DNA of 64,000 nt from Flavobacteriales bacterium (GTDB lineage Bacteria; Bacteroidota; Bacteroidia; Flavobacteriales_D; Crocinitomicaceae): positions 62,001-126,000 of the forward strand of contig CANFRV010000006.1 in assembly GCA_947449575.1 (NCBI GenBank), read 5' to 3'. Each line of letters starts with the position of its first letter. Position 1 is the stretch's first letter. Made by a program: the position numbers and the translations under genes. Positions 53,346 to 61,183 of the stretch are shown one piece after another. The notes beneath the pieces were generated by a model. That model saw nothing but the letters and a program-made list of their open reading frames with translations. It did no database searches and was not told the DNA's origin.

Positions 53346-55706
53346 ATGAAAAGTTTCATAATATGTTTATTACTTTGTTTTGGCAGTTTTGAAGGCCAAT
53401 CTAGAAATAATATTACCATTAAAATGGAACAATATCTATTTAGTGGAAAATACAATGACGGCATCAATTGGATCAATAAGGAGAAATCAAAACAACAGAA
53501 TTTAGCACTCCTAAATCAGTACGAAGGTGATTTTTATAAATTGAAAGGAGATTTAGAAGAAGCACTTTTACATTGGAAAGAGAGTAACCGTATTCGGTCA
53601 AAACAATATAGAACTAATAATTATCATGTAGCTTGGAATTATGCTTTATTGAGCAATTATTATTACGAGAAAATCGAGATTAAATTAGCTAAAAAGTATG
53701 CTGATTCATGTGCTCATCTAATTCAACGTTTAACGTCAAAACAGGAGCTGGAAATCGAGGTTTTTAAAATATGGAATATTCTTGCCCAAAGTAATAAACT
53801 CTATTTTCAAAACAATTATAGCGGAAATGAAGTATTCAGGAAGTATCAATCGATTCGTGGTTTTTATTCGAAGGCTGAACGGTTCATTCTAGAAAATAAA
53901 CTTCCCAAATATTATTTAGCAAAAACCTATCATTTGATTGCAAATTCGTATCAAGATAATATTCATGCCTATCTTCAAAATGATATTGAAAATCAAAAAA
54001 TGTTTGAAGCTCATAGAAATGCTATGACATACTACTCGCTAGCCAATGAAACTTGGACTAAAAATTTTGGACTAATTCATCACGAACGAGCAAAGACTCT
54101 TTATCTAATGGGAATGGTAAATTTGATTTTTCATGAAAATAAATTACCTAACCGATTGACGATCTCCTCCAACTATTTCGATCAAGCAATTAGCGCATTT
54201 GGAATCGATTTGAACGAAGTGAATGAAAACACTTTAAAACGAATTCCGAATAAAGAAGATGCCATTCAGTGCTTGAGATTTAAAAATGAATCATTGATTA
54301 AACAAGTTATTGAAAACGGTAAAATTGGGTTGATTCCAATGTGCGAAAAAGTTTCTGAACAATCAGTTAAATTATGGGAAATAACCTATAGCGAATTTAA
54401 ATCTAGAAACACCAATCAATTGTTAGGAATCTATAATTTAATTCCTTTTAAAGATGTTATTGGAATTGAAACACTAAAACGAAAATTCAATCTTCCATAT
54501 TCGCTCGAGCGCTTATTTAATGCAAGTGAGAAACTCAAGTATTATGATCTCAACAAGATTCAAACTTCTAAACTTGCCCCAGTTGTCTCCATCAAATCAT
54601 TGCAAAAAAAATTAAAAAAAGGGGAGCTATTTTTAGACTTTTTATCGAATCAACAAAACAATTATTTTCTATTAAAAATTAACCAATCTAGCGTCTCACT
54701 TTTTCAAATAAGCGACAGTGTAAAATTGTATATTGATAATTTAAAAAAATCCATTATTGAAATGGACTATATTAATTATGTGAAATTTGGAACAAAAACG
54801 TATCGAACAATTTTTAACCAATTAGACATTAAACATGTTAAAAAAATCATCATTTGTCCTGATGGTGATATAAATGATTTAGTATTTGAGGCATTGCTGT
54901 GTTCCAGCAACAATATCAACTTAAAAGATTATAGGAAGCTCGATTATTTAGTCAAACATTTCCAAATTCAATACACGCTTTCGCCAGGTATCTATATGAA
55001 GAAGAACGAGAGCATTCCCATGAATATTGCCGCATTTGCTCCATTTAATCCAAATAAAGAATTTGCAGAATTACCTTTTTCTAGTCAATTGATGGATAAA
55101 TTAATGAAAGTAAATCAAGCTGTCATCTATAAAAATGAAAAAGCCACCGCCAATACTTTTTTAAAAACTAAATCATCCATTCTTCATTTCAGCGGACATG
55201 GACTTGTTGATTCACAATCCTCGATGATGTCATCTTTGTTTTTTTCAGATAGAGCAATAAATATTTCTGAAATCCCATTGATTCAAAGTTCAAAACTAGT
55301 TGTTTTAAACGCTTGTAATTCTTCCAACGGTAAAATCATAACGGGCGATGGAGTTGACGGATTTGTTAGGGCATTTCATGCTGCTGGAGCCGACGTCACG
55401 ATTGCAAATCTTTGGGAGGTGGATGACAAAGTTTCAAATGAATTATTCTCAAAATTTTATGGAGCGTTAAAAAATAAACAGGAGATCGCATCATTGATGC
55501 AGCAAACAAAAATTAATTACATTGCTAATTGTTTACAATCAGATTTAGCAGCGCCTTATTATTGGGCTAGTCATCGGGTGATGGGAGATGGTGAAATTTT
55601 GGAGGTTAGACAATTAAATTCCAAATTCAATATTTGGGTGCCTTTGACAATTATTTTGGTACTGACCATACTGGGTATATGGAGACTAAAGTCCAAGCGT
55701 CGATGA
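53346..55706 (+). CDS. TPR-CHAT caspase-like protein with C-terminal membrane anchor
   Basis: 786 residues from ATG 53346; an in-frame ATG at 53325 adds seven residues before the signal peptide MKSFIICLLLCFGSFEGQS and is less likely. TPR-like helices fill about 25-400. The CHAT (caspase HetF-associated TPR) protease domain fills about 500-750; its catalytic pair lies in LHFSGHG (His near 614-618) and LNACNSS (Cys near 657). A TM helix near the end (IWVPLTIILVLTILGIW) is followed by a basic tail. The domain order implies a periplasmic peptidase anchored in the inner membrane. Target and trigger are unknown. It is convergent with the sigma-factor operon. Confidence 0.88.
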   Translation: MKSFIICLLLCFGSFEGQSRNNITIKMEQYLFSGKYNDGINWINKEKSKQQNLALLNQYEGDFYKLKGDLEEALLHWKESNRIRSKQYRTNNYHVAWNYALLSNYYYEKIEIKLAKKYADSCAHLIQRLTSKQELEIEVFKIWNILAQSNKLYFQNNYSGNEVFRKYQSIRGFYSKAERFILENKLPKYYLAKTYHLIANSYQDNIHAYLQNDIENQKMFEAHRNAMTYYSLANETWTKNFGLIHHERAKTLYLMGMVNLIFHENKLPNRLTISSNYFDQAISAFGIDLNEVNENTLKRIPNKEDAIQCLRFKNESLIKQVIENGKIGLIPMCEKVSEQSVKLWEITYSEFKSRNTNQLLGIYNLIPFKDVIGIETLKRKFNLPYSLERLFNASEKLKYYDLNKIQTSKLAPVVSIKSLQKKLKKGELFLDFLSNQQNNYFLLKINQSSVSLFQISDSVKLYIDNLKKSIIEMDYINYVKFGTKTYRTIFNQLDIKHVKKIIICPDGDINDLVFEALLCSSNNINLKDYRKLDYLVKHFQIQYTLSPGIYMKKNESIPMNIAAFAPFNPNKEFAELPFSSQLMDKLMKVNQAVIYKNEKATANTFLKTKSSILHFSGHGLVDSQSSMMSSLFFSDRAINISEIPLIQSSKLVVLNACNSSNGKIITGDGVDGFVRAFHAAGADVTIANLWEVDDKVSNELFSKFYGALKNKQEIASLMQQTKINYIANCLQSDLAAPYYWASHRVMGDGEILEVRQLNSKFNIWVPLTIILVLTILGIWRLKSKRR

Positions 55707-55906
55707 TTTTTCCAGTTTCACTATTTCATATTTTAAAACCACAATAGTTATATTCTTTTATTTTGTCGTGGATTATTGATTAGTAATTGATCGTCTTTTC
55801 ATAATCTGACTAAGGAAGCGAACTAACTTAGGCACTCTGCCCTCTTTGCTAGGTTAACATTTTGATCTGTTCTTTTTTAAGTGAGAGAAACATAAATTTA
55901 TAAAAA

Positions 55907-55942
55907 AAAGAAAAGACTATTCCGGAGAATAGTCTTTTCTTT
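55907..55942. terminator. Bidirectional terminator between CHAT gene and sigma operon
   Basis: Perfect 16-bp stem AAAGAAAAGACTATTC (55907-55922) / GAATAGTCTTTTCTTT (55927-55942) with the loop CGGA. It lies between the convergent gene ends at 55706 and 55989, nearer the latter. Confidence 0.92.
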
Positions 55943-55988
55943 ACTTCAAAATTGAATCATTTAGGTTGTTAGGGTATTAATTTTTAAA

Positions 55989-57758
55989 TTATTGCTTAGT
56001 AAGAAAATAATCTCTTTCCAAACCGCCCTCATTTGACCTCCAACTTCCATATAGGGAAGTGTCCGAGTTTTTGTTGATTTTAAATTCGAAAACACCATCG
56101 AATTTAGTATTTCCTGGTTCATTTAGAACAAAATAATATATATTTTCTATGAGTTCAACAGTTCCCTCCAGAGGTCTTGTTTTTCCTGAAACTGTATTAA
56201 TTCCGCTAACCTCCAATGATTCTTCATTGATATTATCAATTTCTAAAATGATCTCATGATCCCCAAAAACTCCAGAATAGGTGCCTACTAGAGTAGCCAT
56301 ATTTTGTTCCTCTTTCTTTACAACAACAGGAATTTTCAATTTGCTTTGATCTTTGTAACATGTCGTTTTAAGAACGGTACCATTAGAATATTTTATACTG
56401 ATTTTTAATTGATTTCCATCGAATTCTGTAATACTTAACCCAGATTTGAATGATATTGGTAGTTCAATTTTAGCATTATAATAGATATTTGTATCGATTA
56501 CTCCAGACCCTAGGTCCATATTTTCATTATCATAGATAACATAACTCAACGATCCATTCATCATTCCTTCATGTGACATGTCAAAATTCGAGTGTGCACT
56601 AACATCATTAATTTGCAATTTATAAAGCTGAGATTTACTTTCATCAGTATAATACCAATCACCTGTTAAATAAGAGTTTTCTTTTTCAAACTTGTCTATT
56701 TCTTCAGACGTAATGTAATGTTTGGTAAAAGTGTAGAAAGTAAAAAATCCGATCATTGGAATGAAAAGAAAAAATTGTGACATATAAGGTTTGAGAACAA
56801 ATTTAACTTTAGTATAAATTGAATCGGTATTGTACCCTTTTTCTTTTCTAACTTCTATAAAAACAGTCAATAATAGCAGTGAATAAACGAGTAATTTAAA
56901 CCAGTATGTTCCCTCGTCAATCGAATCATGAAAATTGCTGCCAAAAGTCTTGTATTGGAAAGAATCGACATTTCGTATTAGGATACCGAAAATGAATAAA
57001 ATCGTGATATAAGAACCTATAGCTAAGATGACATTGAATGAAAGAGGCATCTTTAAATACCTAAAAATTGCTGCAGGCACTCCAACGAAGAAAATTAATT
57101 TTATCAGATAGTTGAAAAAATCGCTAGGTACTCTTATTTCACTCAGCATTGGTATGAGAATGAAAATTGTGGCAACCAGTAACAATAATTCAAATTTATA
57201 TTTTTTCATTAAACTACCTAAATCTTGAGAATTTGTTCCATTTGAATTCAATTTTATCAAAGAAGATAGCACAATAATAATTGATGAAACAATTGAAATA
57301 ATTGGACCGATAGCAAATCCAAACCTACCAGATACTCCTCCAACTGACACTGAAGTACTTCCCATGCCCGTAATTGCAGCGATTCCGATTAGCGCTCCAA
57401 GTGCACCTGGTATGAAAAGAAATTTATTACGAATTACAATCAATGTAATACAAGCCAGGGCGCAGATGATTACTAGACCGCCATATCCAGTTTGCATTCC
57501 ATTTGCTGACGCTGAAAAACTAGCGCCGAAACCTCTTCCCTTTGATTCCACCCAAGGTAAAAATGCAGATATCAATAAAACAGCAGATGAAATAATCCCC
57601 GTAATATTATATGATGTTTTGTTCGCTATTGAATTGGAATTTTGAGTTGCTTCATTTTTTGATTTTTCAAATTCCAATTTATTTCTTTCTAGTTCCAGTT
57701 TTTGGCGTTCTATTTCAATGAGTTGTCTTTCCAATTCAAGTTTTTCTCTTTCGTCCAT
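55989..57758 (-). CDS. Polytopic membrane protein with N-terminal coiled coil, unknown
   Basis: 589 residues. The N-terminal 45 residues are a charged coiled coil (KLELERQLIEIERQKLELER). About eight TM helices lie at about 50-350, with a Gly/Ser-rich stretch (GMGSTSVSVGGVSG). The C-terminal 230 residues are soluble beta-rich sequence with two lipocalin-like segments (YLTGDWYYTDESKSQLYKL and LVGTYSGVFGDHEIILEI), probably external. No known family is recognised. It is the last gene of the leftward sigma operon, three bases after the lipoprotein gene. Confidence 0.75.
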   Translation of the reverse strand: MDEREKLELERQLIEIERQKLELERNKLEFEKSKNEATQNSNSIANKTSYNITGIISSAVLLISAFLPWVESKGRGFGASFSASANGMQTGYGGLVIICALACITLIVIRNKFLFIPGALGALIGIAAITGMGSTSVSVGGVSGRFGFAIGPIISIVSSIIIVLSSLIKLNSNGTNSQDLGSLMKKYKFELLLLVATIFILIPMLSEIRVPSDFFNYLIKLIFFVGVPAAIFRYLKMPLSFNVILAIGSYITILFIFGILIRNVDSFQYKTFGSNFHDSIDEGTYWFKLLVYSLLLLTVFIEVRKEKGYNTDSIYTKVKFVLKPYMSQFFLFIPMIGFFTFYTFTKHYITSEEIDKFEKENSYLTGDWYYTDESKSQLYKLQINDVSAHSNFDMSHEGMMNGSLSYVIYDNENMDLGSGVIDTNIYYNAKIELPISFKSGLSITEFDGNQLKISIKYSNGTVLKTTCYKDQSKLKIPVVVKKEEQNMATLVGTYSGVFGDHEIILEIDNINEESLEVSGINTVSGKTRPLEGTVELIENIYYFVLNEPGNTKFDGVFEFKINKNSDTSLYGSWRSNEGGLERDYFLTKQ

Positions 57759-57761
57759 AAA

Positions 57762-58100
57762 TTATCTATTACTTGTTAATACATTACCTACTTCATCATA
57801 TGTTTCTGACCAAATTAAATCTCCATGTTCATAAAACGAAACTGTTTTTGGACTTAATGTTGGATAGAGATTTTTTCGGTAGCCATGCCATATCTTCCCC
57901 CCATTTTCATCCAAATAGTATTCATCCATTGTGTGGAAGTCTCCAATTTGTCCATAATCTGTTTCTATTTTAGGATTTGTTGGCTTTATTTTTTCAATTT
58001 TATCAGTTTTTGACTCATGAGAAAGTTCCTCTGCATTGTTAGTGTTGCAGCTTGATATCACTGTTAGTAGAAAAAAGATGTTTAAAAGTTGCTTTTTCAT
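57762..58100 (-). CDS. Small lipoprotein with MORN-like ending
   Basis: 112 residues. The lipoprotein signal is NIFFLLTVISSCNTNN (Cys near 18). The mature part contains YYLDENGGKIWHGYRKN and VSFYEHGDLIWSETYDEVG, resembling the MORN-like repeats of YwqK-type proteins, in which a residue pattern of Y-x-x-G recurs. No function is assignable. It is translated just before the polytopic protein gene (three-base gap) and 28 bases after the coiled-coil gene. Confidence 0.72.
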   Translation of the reverse strand: MKKQLLNIFFLLTVISSCNTNNAEELSHESKTDKIEKIKPTNPKIETDYGQIGDFHTMDEYYLDENGGKIWHGYRKNLYPTLSPKTVSFYEHGDLIWSETYDEVGNVLTSNR

Positions 58101-58128
58101 AGTTATTAAAAATGAATCAGTTAATTTT

Positions 58129-59193
58129 TTAGTGTAAATCCTTCACAAGCCATTTTCCATTTTTCTTAACTAAACTCATTGTTCGATGTTTTATAACTAA
58201 TCCTGCTTCATGTTTATCATTAGGGAGGTATTTACAATATTCGTCTTTGTAGTCAAAAGAAATAATGTTAATAATTGTTGCATCATTCTCATTTTCATAC
58301 CAAACAGAAATTATTGGTTTCTTCAAATCGTCAAATGAAGTATCATTTGTTCCACAAACGTTTGCCTTTTTGTAATCAGCTGCATTAAAATCCTTGGAGA
58401 TCCTTGGATTTATCATCATTTTTAAGACTTCTGATTTCCAAATTTGAGGAGTAAATTTGGATTTGTCAGCCTTGTAGGCATCTAAAGTTTTTTGTTTTAA
58501 AACCCCCACTTTTTGAGTTGTTTCATCAACATATCCTAATTTGATTAATGTTTCAATATCACCGCTAATATAGGCTTCAGCATATTTTTTTGCTACGATT
58601 AAAGGGTCATTTATCCCTGTATTCAGTTCTTTGTATTTAATTTGATTTTTTACTTTTTCTTCCTTTTTAATTCTTTCAATTTCAGCAATACTGTCATTTT
58701 TAATTTTGTTCAATCTATCATTTTCTAGCTGCTTAATTTTTGCCAATTCTTCACCTTTTTTATTCTGATAAATTTCAAAATCTAACTTTTTATTTTCTAG
58801 ATTTTTTATTTTTTCTGATAAGAATTTTTTGAAATTTACCAATCGTTCATCTTCATTAATACCCGCAGCATCTGGATATCTTCCTGATAATATCACAGTC
58901 ATTTCAAGAGATGAAACAGTAGAATTACAAATCGAATAGGCATGTATTGCAAGATTAATCAAAGCAACATCTTTGTTCGATTCAGCTTTAGACTCAGAAA
59001 TCTTACCAAGCCAATAATTTGCATTTACATGATTAGGGTCTTGAGTTAAATACTTTTCGAGTAAATTAAATGCCTCATCCCATTTTTGACCTTTGATTGA
59101 CGGATAAACATCTTTGTTGTATTTTAATTCCTGAGCGAATAAAATTGATTGAAGTAATAGAGCTCCAACAAGTAAAATTAATTGTTTTTTCAT
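58129..59193 (-). CDS. Secreted TPR/coiled-coil protein, unknown
   Basis: 354 residues from ATG 59193, which opens MKKQLILLVGALLLQSILFAQ, a good signal peptide. A TTG ten codons earlier is unlikely. A TPR-like part (about 25-110, WDEAFNLLEKYLTQDPNHVNANYWLGKI) is followed by a long coiled coil (about 125-195) and a C-terminal NTF2/DUF4878-like domain (about 205-354, DPLIVAKKYAEAYISGDIE ... KKNGKWLVKDLH). It probably acts in the periplasm. It lies 177 bases downstream of the anti-sigma gene, on the same strand. Confidence 0.75.
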   Translation of the reverse strand: MKKQLILLVGALLLQSILFAQELKYNKDVYPSIKGQKWDEAFNLLEKYLTQDPNHVNANYWLGKISESKAESNKDVALINLAIHAYSICNSTVSSLEMTVILSGRYPDAAGINEDERLVNFKKFLSEKIKNLENKKLDFEIYQNKKGEELAKIKQLENDRLNKIKNDSIAEIERIKKEEKVKNQIKYKELNTGINDPLIVAKKYAEAYISGDIETLIKLGYVDETTQKVGVLKQKTLDAYKADKSKFTPQIWKSEVLKMMINPRISKDFNAADYKKANVCGTNDTSFDDLKKPIISVWYENENDATIINIISFDYKDEYCKYLPNDKHEAGLVIKHRTMSLVKKNGKWLVKDLH

Positions 59194-59370
59194 ATCGATT
59201 CTTAAAAGTTTACTTTTAATCAATCGATATTTTAAATTGTAAGTTTCTACCCGAAATTTTTCAAAATTTCTTTTCTATACTTTGAAAATTTGGCTGGAAA
59301 TAAGGATGTTTAGCAGGTTATCCTTTACATTTATTTGCTTGAATTTTATCTTTCTCTATTGATATCAGTA

Positions 59371-60081
59371 TTAAATTTTCTTCATAATTTCTTCAGAAGC
59401 AGATTTAAACTCTAAATTTTCAGCAACTTGAGCTTTGAATATCCTTTTAGCCGAACTTAATTCTCCTTCAGAAAGCAAAATCAAGCCCAACCTAAACTGG
59501 GCATTATTAAAATACAATGAGCCCTTTTCAATCTGATGGAAGAATCCTCTTGAGGCCTCGAAATCGTTAAGTTTATATGCAATAACACCCTGAAAGTAAT
59601 TCGATGTATCTGAAGATATTTTTTCAAGTAGGTAATTTGCTTTATCTAATTCCCCCAACTTATAAGCATTCATCGCATCGTCGTACTTTCCTTTTGAACT
59701 CATTTTAACTGGTAATCCTGGTTCCTCAGGCCAATACTCTTTTGCAAGAACCTCATTCTTGCTTGACGAAAAATGTTGGAAAAGAAATAAGCCAATCAAT
59801 AGACAAGCTGCAATTGCGGAACTCCAAATTAAAAGGCGTTTAGGATAACTTCTTTTTTTTGTTGGAGTATCCATTTTCTTGTCCATGTCCTGAAGTTTGG
59901 TCTTTAATTCATTCCTGAAGTGAACCTTAATTCCGACTTCTAAGGCCTCATAGTTATCAAAATTCTCTTTCAATTCAGAATCATAGACCAATCGAGCTTC
60001 AAAATCTCTCAATTCGCTTTCTGCTAGATCACCATTTCTGTATCTTTCAAATAATTCGATATGTCCATTATCTGACATCAT
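59371..60081 (-). CDS. Putative anti-sigma factor with TM helix and TPRs
   Basis: 236 residues from ATG 60081, which overlaps the sigma gene's TGA (ATGA). A longer in-frame reading from TTG 60135 is unlikely. The cytoplasmic N-terminus (about 1-70: ELFERYRNGDLAESELRDFEARLVYD) resembles the sigma-binding helices of Bacteroidota anti-sigma proteins but has no HxxxCxxC zinc motif. One TM helix lies at about 83-102. The periplasmic part has TPR-like repeats (YDDAMNAYKLGELDKANYLLEKI). The arrangement suits signal transmission from the periplasm to the sigma factor (inference from position and topology). Confidence 0.75.
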   Translation of the reverse strand: MMSDNGHIELFERYRNGDLAESELRDFEARLVYDSELKENFDNYEALEVGIKVHFRNELKTKLQDMDKKMDTPTKKRSYPKRLLIWSSAIAACLLIGLFLFQHFSSSKNEVLAKEYWPEEPGLPVKMSSKGKYDDAMNAYKLGELDKANYLLEKISSDTSNYFQGVIAYKLNDFEASRGFFHQIEKGSLYFNNAQFRLGLILLSEGELSSAKRIFKAQVAENLEFKSASEEIMKKI

Positions 60082-60650
60082 AATACAAAAAGCATTGAGA
60101 GTTTTTTTAATTCTGCCATCAAATTTTTTATACAAATGGATTTTTTAGATTTTGCAGTATCTGAATTTTTATACTTCAGTTCTCTTGCTATGCTATCCAT
60201 ATCGTATTCATTGAAATAGTATAATTTCAAAACTTTCTGGCAATCTACTGGTAATTTTTCAATTGCTTTGCTAATCTGCTCTTGCGTGTACGCTTTATTT
60301 TCGTCTTCCATGTATTTATCGACTTCTCCATCATTTATCAAATGAAGAGCGTCATGGTAAGTCATTCGGCTTTCTTTTTTCTGAATATTCAGAATTTTAT
60401 GCTTTCCTATTTGAAAAATATAGGTTTTTAATGTGCTGGTCATCTCCGTCAAATGACCTGAAATAACGTTCTGATGAAAATCGAGAATTGCATCCTGAAA
60501 AGCGTCCTTGGATTGTTCCTCTGTGGCTTTAAAAGTTGATTTTGACCAAACGATAAACTCAGATCTTAGGCGCTGATATAAATCGAAAAGGGGAGAATCA
60601 TCTCCACTTCTAAGTTTAGCAAGGACTATATTTGGTTCGAAGTCTTTCAA
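60078..60650 (-). CDS. ECF-type RNA polymerase sigma factor
   Basis: 190 residues. Region 2 (about 20-90) includes LFDLYQRLRSEFIVWSKSTF and DAFQDAILDFHQN, and region 4 (about 125-185) includes KLPVDCQKVLKLYYFNEYDMDSIARELKY. It recruits RNA polymerase to alternative promoters. The first gene of the leftward operon, it overlaps the putative anti-sigma gene by four bases. The ECF-antisigma-TPR combination next to a CHAT protein recurs in Bacteroidota (from memory). Confidence 0.9.
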   Translation of the reverse strand: MKDFEPNIVLAKLRSGDDSPLFDLYQRLRSEFIVWSKSTFKATEEQSKDAFQDAILDFHQNVISGHLTEMTSTLKTYIFQIGKHKILNIQKKESRMTYHDALHLINDGEVDKYMEDENKAYTQEQISKAIEKLPVDCQKVLKLYYFNEYDMDSIARELKYKNSDTAKSKKSICIKNLMAELKKLSMLFVL

Positions 60651-60903
60651 TTTTTAATTACTTTCAGCAAATTGGCAAGTCATTTACATTGGTTACTAAT
60701 TTTATCAAATTTTAATCTGATGTACTATTTTTTTTATCCCTTTTGACCTACCAAATCCTTCAGCATCGCTTTAAGGTTATTAAAATACAACTTCAAATAT
60801 AATAATTTGATCTAAGTTCTTTAAATATCAGTCAATTTATTATAAATAAAAGAAATGGAATCAATTAGTATAATCGCTTCGGGTAGATTTTTTACACTTT
60901 TTC

Positions 60904-61077
60904 AAATCAGAAAATGAACAAAAAAAGGTTTCTTTTTCTGCTCCCCCTCAGAATGAAAAAATAGAAGCACCAGTGGAAACTTATTCTGATGATTCAGAAG
61001 AGTACAGCGAAGAGAATTCAGATTATAATTCTTATGATGAGTCTGATTATGATTCTGGAACTGAATATGGTGATTAA
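60904..61077 (+). pseudogene. Start-less 3' fragment of the acidic lipoprotein gene
   Basis: The frame reads KSENEQKKVSFSAPPQNEKI and goes on as an acidic Ser/Tyr/Asp tail to EYGD and TAA at 61075-61077, parallel to residues 39-101 of the lipoprotein at 52698. Upstream in this frame there is a stop at 60871-60873 and no ATG, GTG or TTG before the homology begins, and no signal peptide or lipobox. The fragment is therefore a truncated copy. The ATG at 60914 is out of frame and opens a 16-codon ORF only. Confidence 0.82.
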
Positions 61078-61115
61078 TAGTAGAACTGAATTCTAAACAG
61101 GATTTAAAATAGAGT

Positions 61116-61150
61116 ATGGACCATGCCTCACATTATGCGGTATGGTCCAT
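61116..61150 (+). terminator. Duplicated terminator of the lipoprotein fragment
   Basis: ATGGACCAT (61116-61124) pairs with ATGGTCCAT (61142-61150), followed by a T run. The inner stem carries two substitutions relative to the left copy (one A-C mismatch, one T-G pair), so it is slightly weaker. Confidence 0.8.
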
Positions 61151-61183
61151 TTTTTTTATTGTGAGTTCTAGGAGAGAAATGGG

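Larger units (their letters stand above)
60651..61183. other. 533-base intergenic region between sigma operon and helicase
   Basis: The first 250 bases are AT-rich and should include the sigma-operon promoter; no clear TTTG/TAnnTTTG pair was found. From 60904 it is occupied by the truncated lipoprotein fragment and the duplicated terminator. Confidence 0.5.

Noticed and set aside
60914-60964. ATG-initiated 16-codon ORF in the right repeat
   Set aside because: Out of frame with the lipoprotein homology; the conserved frame has no start, so it is part of a pseudogene.
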